DNA from: Clostridiales bacterium
Lineage (GTDB): Bacteria > Bacillota > Clostridia > Oscillospirales > JAAYXM01
Direction: 5' to 3'
Length of the DNA: 7,781 nt
Assembly (NCBI GenBank): GCA_012515925.1
Contig: JAAYXM010000206.1
Location: 1 to 7,781 of the forward strand
The position numbers and the translations under genes are program-made. The notes under the pieces are model-generated. The model did no database searches and was not told where the DNA came from. It worked only from the letters and a program-made list of their open reading frames with translations. Positions 1-4,921 of the stretch are shown in pieces; positions within the stretch are counted from its first letter, which is position 1; each line of letters opens with the position of its first letter.

Positions 1-1270
1 CTTGTAACGAGAAGGCTTGTTATGGCCGTAAGGGCGATAATGATAATTACGGGCGCGGCCACCAGCTTTGCCTCGACCGCGGACTGTCCGATAACCAAAG
101 CGCCTACAATGCTTAACGCCTGACCGATGTTTGAAGGCATTCGTATTCCCGTTTCCTTTATTATTTCGAACACGATAAGCATGAGAAACACTTCAATCAC
201 AGCCGGAAACGGCACGCTCTGGCGTTCGAACGCGACACTGATAAGAAGCGGGGTGGGGAGCATTTCCCGGTGAAACGCCACGATGGAGATATAAAAGCCG
301 GGTATTATAATACTTATAAAAAAAGCAATCACACGCAAGAAACGGTAAAACGAGGCGTAATAATAGTTCAGATAATAATCCTCGGCGCTCTGGAAGTTCT
401 CGATAAACAGATAAGGCAGCGTTAGCACGACAGGCGACCCGTCTACAAATACCGCGATACGTCCCTCCAAAAGCTTTGCGGCAACGCTGTCAGGGCGTTC
501 GCTCCTGCCGATTGTGCTGAAAAGCGAGAGCTTTGAATCCCGGATTTGCTCGTTTATATAGTTTGCGTCTATTATACCGTCGATGTTTATAACCTCAAGC
601 CGTCTGTATAATTCCTTTAGTATGTTCTCGTTTGCTATTCCTTCGATATAGCAGATGCAAACCTGCGTATTTGTGCGTTTTCCGATGCTGAAATTCCGCA
701 TTTTAAGGTCGTTTGTCCTAAGCCTTCTAAGCAGCATGGAAAGATTTACGACAAGCGGCTCGGTAAAACCCTCCCGCGGGCCGCTCATTACCTGCTCGCT
801 CATAGGCTCGGATATCGAGCGGATTGTAAAGGATTTACTGTTTATTATAAGCGCGTGGTTTTCGTTTTCCACAAGCATTATCGTGTCGCCGTATGTCACG
901 CTACGGATTATATCCTGTATACTGTTTGATATTTTTATCTCGTTTACCTGTATTATTTCGTTTATAAGCGCCTCGGGCACGTTATTCTTTTTGTCGATCG
1001 TTTCGGCAATCATAAACGGCTTCACAATATGACTGTCAATGATCTCCTCGTTTTTAAGCCCCTCAAAGTTTACAAGACAAACACCCAGGTCAATTCTCGA
1101 GTTTCTGATTTTGCGAAACCGAATCATATCGTTGTCTTTGAACAACGCGGATATAAGCTTTATATTGTCATCTAAATTCGAGGTCAAGGTCTCGTCCCGG
1201 TGCTTTTTGTTATTGCGTCAACCTTGTCGTTAAGTACTTTTTCCCTCTTTTTTCTGCCAAAGACGGACAT
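1..1270 (-). CDS. GerA-family spore germination protein, subunit A (5' frameshifted, 3' end outside window)
   Basis: Membrane subunit of a GerA-type germinant receptor (GerAA/GerBA/GerKA-like; SpoVAF is a close relative), which sits in the spore inner membrane and triggers germination on nutrient binding. About 420 codons are visible and read without a stop from base 1201 down to base 1. Landmarks in order: SGPREGFTE, YIEGIANE, a long soluble domain with SERPDSVAAKLLEGR and VDGSPVVL, FQSAEDYY, then the first membrane helix after SFYRFLR, FHREMLPT, VPFPAVIE and IGQALSIVGALVIGQ. The family is usually about 480-540 aa, so the last membrane helices lie beyond the edge. The start chosen is ATG 1270, with GGAG 7 bases upstream. 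That frame stops at TGA 1186-1184 after 28 codons. The conserved frame opens only from about 1217 and lacks an ATG there, so a -1 shift at the A-tract 1208-1204 is needed to join them. An alternative is a TTG start at 1187. Family assignment is near certain; functional status is open. Confidence 0.9.
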
Positions 1271-1274
1271 AAGA

Positions 1275-1284
1275 ATTCTCCTTT
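1275..1284 (-). promoter_or_regulatory. Ribosome binding site of the germination gene
   Basis: On the minus strand AAAGGAGAA lies about 7 bases before the ATG at 1270. This supports 1270 as the authentic start even though the frame opened there stops after 28 codons, and so supports the frameshift interpretation of this gene. Confidence 0.7.
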
Positions 1285-1300
1285 TCGGGTTTGCTCGATT

Positions 1301-1329
1301 TAGTATTTACACTTTAAGGATGAATATAC
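1301..1329 (-). promoter_or_regulatory. Candidate sigma-G-type (forespore) promoter for the germination gene
   Basis: On the minus strand GTATA (1329-1325) is followed after 17 bases by AATACTA (1307-1301), about 30 bases before the ATG. As I recall it, the Bacillus sigma-G consensus is roughly gHATR, about 17-18 bases, then CATWHTA. The -35 fits fully and the -10 fits at 6 of 7 positions. GerA-family operons are known to be sigma-G dependent, which makes the match meaningful, but such short AT-rich motifs also occur by chance. Confidence 0.35.
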
Positions 1330-1330
1330 A

Positions 1331-1369
1331 TAAATACCCCGTAATGCCGGCGGCATTACGGGGTATTTA
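1331..1369 (-). terminator. Perfect 18-bp hairpin, probable terminator of the aminotransferase-trpS-tagO unit
   Basis: Two perfectly complementary 18-base arms (1331-1348 and 1352-1369) are separated by GGC. The core is CCCC/GGGG at the base and GCC/GGC at the tip. Reading on the minus strand, the GGGG is followed by a T-rich stretch (TATTTATGTATATT), partly inside the lower stem, which fits a terminator for the genes coming from the right. On the plus strand only a short A-run follows, so termination in that direction is unlikely. The T tail is broken by A and G, so it is not a textbook intrinsic terminator. Confidence 0.6.
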
Positions 1370-1387
1370 GCGAAAAAACCTGTCTTG

Positions 1388-2455
1388 TTATTTGTTTGAG
1401 CCGTTGGAGGCGTTTCTGTCCGAATAAACCTTAGCGCCGATAACAATCGCGAGAATAAGCGCGAGTATCAGAAGCAGCGCCTTTATTTCGCCGCTTGATG
1501 TCAGAACAACCGCGGCAAAGCCTAAAAGGCCGCTTAAAATATACAGAATCATAACGGTTTGCTTCTGGTTAAAGCCCATATCGATAAGCCTGTGATGCAC
1601 ATGCCCGCGGTCCGGGCTCATCGGGCTTTTTCCGTGCAGCACGCGCCGGATAATCGCGAACAGCGTGTCGAAAATCGGAAGCCCCAATATCAGAAACGGT
1701 ACCGCGAACGAAATTACCGTGTATAGCTTAAATAAGCCGTGTATTGAAATACACGCGAGTATAAAGCCCAAAAACGTCGAGCCGGTATCCCCGACGAATA
1801 TTTTCGCGGGGTTAAGATTAAACGGCAGAAACCCGATGCAGGCGCCGGCCAGCGCCGCCATAATAAGTACGATATTCATCTCGGATACGATAATCGCGAT
1901 AATCAGAAGGGTGATGGACGCGATGGACGATACGCCGACTGAGAGCCCGTCAAGACCGTCAATCAGATTAACCGAGTTTGTAATAACGATAATCCAAAGC
2001 AGCGTAATGGGGTATGACCATATCGGGTTTAAATGGATATACGTATTATCGCTCAGGAAACTGAGATTGGACAGCATCTCGATACGCGTACCGTGCCAGA
2101 TTACGATAAGCGAGGCGATTATCTGGACGCAAAGCTTGAGAAACGCGTTAAGCGGCAGCATGTCGTCGATTACCCCGAGCAGCACTATAATCAGCGCGCC
2201 GATAAGGATGCCCTGGAGCTGGCGGTCGATTTCGACAAAAAGCATCACCGCGATTAAAAATCCGATAAAAACAGCAATGCCGCCGAGCCGGGGAATCGGC
2301 TTTGAGTGCATGCGCCTATCGTCCTTCGGAATATCAATCGCGCCGATTTTAACCGCGAATTTCTTTACAAGCGGCGTCAGCACAAAGGATATCGCGCCGG
2401 CAATCAAAAATGCCATAACGGCACGCATTATTATAACGGTATCGTTTTCAGGCAT
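1388..2455 (-). CDS. tagO: Undecaprenyl-phosphate N-acetylglucosaminyl-1-phosphate transferase (TagO/WecA-like, MraY family)
   Basis: Integral membrane enzyme of glycosyltransferase family 4 that transfers a sugar-1-phosphate from a UDP-sugar (GlcNAc in TagO/WecA) to undecaprenyl phosphate, the first step of teichoic acid or other cell-wall polysaccharide synthesis. At 355 aa it has the usual length, with about ten hydrophobic helices. Signature motifs: DDRRMHSKPIPRLGG (45-59), GVIDD (94-98, the Mg/catalytic Asp pair), NLIDGLDG (163-170), NPAKIFVGDTGS (215-226) and HVHHRL (285-290). The HVHHRL and NLIDGLDG forms favour TagO/WecA over MraY. The tail ends in a short polar stretch. The ATG is preceded by AAGGAG with 7-base spacing, located inside trpS. 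The start overlaps the end of trpS by 8 bases, suggesting translational coupling. The exact sugar and final polymer cannot be read from the sequence. Confidence 0.93.
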   Translation of the reverse strand: MPENDTVIIMRAVMAFLIAGAISFVLTPLVKKFAVKIGAIDIPKDDRRMHSKPIPRLGGIAVFIGFLIAVMLFVEIDRQLQGILIGALIIVLLGVIDDMLPLNAFLKLCVQIIASLIVIWHGTRIEMLSNLSFLSDNTYIHLNPIWSYPITLLWIIVITNSVNLIDGLDGLSVGVSSIASITLLIIAIIVSEMNIVLIMAALAGACIGFLPFNLNPAKIFVGDTGSTFLGFILACISIHGLFKLYTVISFAVPFLILGLPIFDTLFAIIRRVLHGKSPMSPDRGHVHHRLIDMGFNQKQTVMILYILSGLLGFAAVVLTSSGEIKALLLILALILAIVIGAKVYSDRNASNGSNK

Positions 2456-3458
2456 TTTTATTCTCCTTTTTCACGAACCCGACCTTTTTGCGCACCTTTT
2501 CAAGAGTCCTGTCAGCAAGGGCCGCGGCGCGTCCGGCATTATCGGTGTATACGCGCGTCAGATAATCCTTGTTTTTAATAAGCTCGTTAAACTTTGTGCG
2601 AACGGGGGATAAAAGCTCCACCACCGATTCGCCCGTCGCGGTTTTGAAATCGCCGTAGCCGCGTCCGGAAAACTCCGCTTCGATTGTTTTATAATCCTTG
2701 CTTGTCGCGGCGGAATATATCGCCATCAGGTTGTTGATTCCGGATTTACCCTCGCGGTACGCGACAACGGCTTCGCTGTCCGTAACCGCGCGCCTGAATT
2801 TACGCATTATAGCTTCGGGTTCATCCAGAAGCAGTATTTTGGAGTTCGGGTTCGGGTCGGATTTTGACATCTTCATGTCCGGGTCGGTGAGGCTCATGAC
2901 GCGCCCGCCGATTTTCGGGATATACGGCTCGGGCAGCGTGAAAACATCGCCGTAAAGAAAATTAAAGCGCTGCGCGATATTTCTTGAAAGCTCAAGATGC
3001 TGCTTCTGGTCCTCGCCGACGGGAACCAGATCCGTCTGATACAGCAGAATATCCGCCGCCATTAAAACAGGGTAGTCAAACAGACCCGCGTTTATGTTGT
3101 CCGGGTTTTTGGCGGATTTATCCTTAAACTGCGTCATGCGCGAAAGCTCGCCGTACATCGTGTAGCAGTTTAAAATCCAGGTGAGCTCGGCGTGCTGCGG
3201 CACGTGGCTTTGTATGAATATGATGTTTTTTTCGGGGTCAAGACCGCAGGCAATGAGCAGCGCCAGAACATCAAGGGTTTGCTCACGAAGCCTTTTCGGG
3301 TCGTGCCGGACGGTTATGGCGTGCATATCCACGACGCAGTATACGCAGTTATACTCGTTTTGTATTTTAACCCAGTTGGAGATTGCCCCTAAATAGTTAC
3401 CCAGAGTTATTTCGCCGGAGGGCTGTATACCTGAAAAAATTGTTTTTTTACGTTCCAT
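2448..3458 (-). CDS. trpS: Tryptophanyl-tRNA synthetase
   Basis: Class I aminoacyl-tRNA synthetase that charges tRNA-Trp with tryptophan in the cytoplasm, using ATP. At 336 aa it matches the compact bacterial TrpRS (about 330 aa). The HIGH-type signature is SGEITLGNYLGA (14-25), with Thr in the first His position as in Bacillus-type enzymes. The tryptophan-pocket region AADILLYQTD (134-143) and VGEDQKQH (147-154) follow, and the KMSKS loop is at 196-200 (KMSKSDPNPNS). The start ATG has AAAGGTG 5 bases upstream. The gene begins 16 positions after the stop of the aminotransferase, and its last codons carry the ribosome binding site of the tagO-like gene. I see no T-box leader (no AGGGTGGNACCGCG-like element) ahead of this gene or at the head of the operon, so tryptophan-dependent antitermination is not evident. 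The protein looks intact. Confidence 0.97.
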   Translation of the reverse strand: MERKKTIFSGIQPSGEITLGNYLGAISNWVKIQNEYNCVYCVVDMHAITVRHDPKRLREQTLDVLALLIACGLDPEKNIIFIQSHVPQHAELTWILNCYTMYGELSRMTQFKDKSAKNPDNINAGLFDYPVLMAADILLYQTDLVPVGEDQKQHLELSRNIAQRFNFLYGDVFTLPEPYIPKIGGRVMSLTDPDMKMSKSDPNPNSKILLLDEPEAIMRKFRRAVTDSEAVVAYREGKSGINNLMAIYSAATSKDYKTIEAEFSGRGYGDFKTATGESVVELLSPVRTKFNELIKNKDYLTRVYTDNAGRAAALADRTLEKVRKKVGFVKKENKNA

Positions 3459-3463
3459 AAAAA

Positions 3464-3470
3464 CACCTTT
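3464..3470 (-). promoter_or_regulatory. Ribosome binding site of trpS
   Basis: AAAGGTG on the minus strand, 5 bases before the trpS ATG, in the short gap after the aminotransferase stop codon. There is no room for a separate promoter, so trpS probably depends on upstream transcription or on a promoter inside the aminotransferase gene. Confidence 0.65.
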
Positions 3471-3474
3471 AGAA

Positions 3475-4659
3475 TTATTTTAGATATTCCGACAGAGCTT
3501 CGGACATGCGCGATATTCCGGTTTTAATCTGCTCCTCCGTGGGAAGCGAGAAGTTGAGCCGGAACGCCGGAACAATTTCATTCTCGTCCACGGAGAAGGC
3601 GGAGCCCGGAACCGCCGCGACCTTTGAAGCGGCGCAAATCCGGCAAAACTCCATACCGTCATAGCCGTCGGGCAGCTTACACCAGATGAAAAGGCCGCCC
3701 TGAGGCCGCGTGTATCCGACGCGGCTCCCAAAATTCTTATCCATCTCGAAGCACATAAGGCTTGATTTTTTGCGGTAGATTTCACGGATTTTTGAAATGT
3801 GCGCGTCGATATCACGGGTCTTGAGGTATTCGGCGGCGAGCATCTGGAAAAACAGGTTTGTATGGACGTCTGAGACCTGTTTCGCGACAGTGAGCTTTTG
3901 GATAATATCGCGGCGCGCGCAGGCATAGCCTATGCGTATTCCCGGAGAAAGAACCTTTGAGTAGGAGCCCGCGTAAATAACCCGCCCCGTGGAATCGAGG
4001 CTTTTAATCGTCGGAACGAACTCGCCGTCAAAGCGAAGCTCGAAGTACGGGTTGTCTTCTATTATATAAACATCGTATTTTTCGGAAAGCTCGATTAAAC
4101 GCTCGCGGCGTTTTAAGCTCATTGTAATGCCCGACGGGTTTTGAAACGTGGGGATGGTGTAGATGAGCTTTACGCGCGGTGTTTTTTTAAGCGCCGCCTC
4201 CAAAGCGTCGGGGTCCATGCCGAAATCGTCCATGGGTATGCCCACGAGGTTTGCGTTATACGAGCGAAACGCGTTTAAGGCGCCGATAAAGCTCGGCGTT
4301 TCGCAAAGCACCGCGTCGCCCTCGTTGAGAAATACCTTCGCGGTCATTTCTATAACCTGCTGTCCGCCGCTTGTGATTATTAAATCGTCAGAATCACGGC
4401 CGATATTGTATTTCCTTTTAATCCGTTCGGAAGTAAGCTCGCGAAGCGGCGTATAGCCCTCACTGACGCCGTATTGCAGCGCGTCTGACGAGCTTTCGCG
4501 GAAAAGCCCTGACGCGATTTCCGCCATGTCCCGGGCGGGAAAGCTTTCGGGGTCGGGATTTCCCGCGGCAAACGATATAACCGACTTATCCTGCGTTACC
4601 TTAAGTATTTCCCTTATCGCCGAGGGCTGCAGCGTTGAAATTCTATCAGAATATTCCAT
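3475..4659 (-). CDS. PLP-dependent aminotransferase, fold type I (LysN/MocR-like aminotransferase class I/II)
   Basis: Cytoplasmic pyridoxal-phosphate enzyme that moves an amino group between an amino acid and a 2-oxo acid. It is 394 aa, the normal length for the subgroup containing 2-aminoadipate and aromatic or branched-chain aminotransferases. N-terminal FAAGNPDPESFP and LQYGVSEGYTPLRE are typical of this group. Active-site residues: Asn174 in FQNPSGIT, Asp202 and Tyr205 in EDNPYFE, Lys235 as the PLP Schiff-base lysine in GSYSKVLSPGIRIGY, Arg242 near the phosphate, and Arg367 in FRLNFS for the substrate carboxylate. There is no N-terminal winged-helix domain, so this is the free enzyme and not a MocR/GntR regulator fusion. 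The start is supported by GGAGG 7 bases upstream and a promoter just ahead. It is first in the unit with trpS and tagO. The substrate is undetermined; the link to trpS hints at aromatic amino acids, but that is only inference. Confidence 0.92.
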   Translation of the reverse strand: MEYSDRISTLQPSAIREILKVTQDKSVISFAAGNPDPESFPARDMAEIASGLFRESSSDALQYGVSEGYTPLRELTSERIKRKYNIGRDSDDLIITSGGQQVIEMTAKVFLNEGDAVLCETPSFIGALNAFRSYNANLVGIPMDDFGMDPDALEAALKKTPRVKLIYTIPTFQNPSGITMSLKRRERLIELSEKYDVYIIEDNPYFELRFDGEFVPTIKSLDSTGRVIYAGSYSKVLSPGIRIGYACARRDIIQKLTVAKQVSDVHTNLFFQMLAAEYLKTRDIDAHISKIREIYRKKSSLMCFEMDKNFGSRVGYTRPQGGLFIWCKLPDGYDGMEFCRICAASKVAAVPGSAFSVDENEIVPAFRLNFSLPTEEQIKTGISRMSEALSEYLK

Positions 4660-4666
4660 TATTTAA

Positions 4667-4671
4667 CCTCC
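4667..4671 (-). promoter_or_regulatory. Ribosome binding site of the aminotransferase
   Basis: GGAGG on the minus strand with 7-base spacing to the ATG at 4659. It is a near-consensus site and confirms the start. Confidence 0.7.
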
Positions 4672-4688
4672 GTATCTCAAACAAAACA

Positions 4689-4717
4689 ATTTTACCACAA
4701 TGTACAGTCTAAGGCAA
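4689..4717 (-). promoter_or_regulatory. Sigma-A-type promoter of the aminotransferase-trpS-tagO unit
   Basis: On the minus strand TTGCCT (4717-4712) is followed after exactly 17 bases by TAAAAT (4694-4689), which is preceded by TG plus one base (extended -10). The predicted transcript start is near 4682, giving a leader of about 20 bases with the GGAGG site. A 7-base direct repeat, ACAATGT on the plus strand at 4697-4703 and 4717-4723, overlaps the spacer and the -35 and could be a regulator site. Confidence 0.55.
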
Positions 4718-4723
4718 CAATGT
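4697..4723. repeat. Direct repeat ACAATGT, two copies 20 bp apart, over the minus-strand promoter
   Basis: The same 7-mer occurs at 4697-4703 and 4717-4723, a start-to-start distance of 20 bp or about two helical turns. One copy sits in the spacer and the other touches the -35 of the minus-strand promoter. Seen directly; a role as an operator is inference. Confidence 0.4.
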
Positions 4724-4921
4724 TCTTATTCTCCTGAAAGCGGTGTAAATTGCAGCCTTGCTTTTACAACCGGCCATCACCAGAATAGGCATATTCCCTT
4801 TAAAACGTCAAGGGAAATATTTATCTGTTTCATTTCCCGACGGATTTTTGCCGCGAAATCCGTTATTCTTAGGGCAAGGAGAGAAAACAACTTGCCGGAC
4901 GGCGGAAAGTGAGATAACGCA
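4724..4921 (+). promoter_or_regulatory. spoIIE leader and upstream region with four short inverted repeats
   Basis: Region between the divergent promoter and spoIIE. Inverted repeats: 4741-4749 with 4763-4772 (CGGTGTAAA against TTTACAACCG, one bulge); 4793-4799 with 4810-4816 (TTCCCTT/AAGGGAA); 4812-4818 with 4832-4838 (GGGAAAT/ATTTCCC); 4840-4847 with 4856-4863 (ACGGATTT/AAATCCGT); and 4873-4878 with 4891-4896 (GGCAAG/CTTGCC). The second and third share bases and cannot form together. A weak promoter candidate is TTTACA (4763-4768), 21 bases, CATATT (4790-4795), a long spacing like that reported for Spo0A-activated promoters such as spoIIE and spoIIG. No good 0A box (TGTCGAA) is visible. I see no coding gene here. 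Confidence 0.3.
4892..4912 (+). other. Possible six-codon upstream ORF before spoIIE
   Basis: AAGGAG at 4876-4881 is a much stronger ribosome binding site than the one directly before spoIIE. It stands 10 bases before a TTG that opens a six-codon frame (L/M-P-D-G-G-K), ending at TGA 4910-4912, 9 bases before the spoIIE ATG and in the same frame. It could be a leader peptide coupling translation to spoIIE, or chance. AAGGAG overlaps the GGCAAG arm of a small hairpin. Confidence 0.25.

Noticed and set aside
655..1233. Two plus-strand open frames (655-1032 and 1039-1233)
   Set aside because: Both are complements of the GerA-family coding sequence; their Phe/Ile/Ser-rich translations show no motif.
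1665..2612. Plus-strand open frame of 315 codons opposite the tagO-like gene and the end of trpS
   Set aside because: It is antisense to two genes with unmistakable family motifs. Its protein is rich in Ile/Ser/Arg with no recognisable domain, as expected from the complement of hydrophobic codons, and no ribosome binding site was noted.
4700..4912. Plus-strand 70-codon frame ahead of spoIIE, in the same frame
   Set aside because: Its ATG lies within the opposite-strand promoter and has no ribosome binding site. Its sequence looks like translated non-coding DNA. Only its last six codons (uORF from TTG 4892) have a plausible initiation signal.
4660..4921. T-box or trp-type leader for the aminotransferase-trpS unit
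   Set aside because: The promoter lies only about 20 bases before the start codon, and no AGGGTGGNACCGCG-like antiterminator element is visible on the minus strand.
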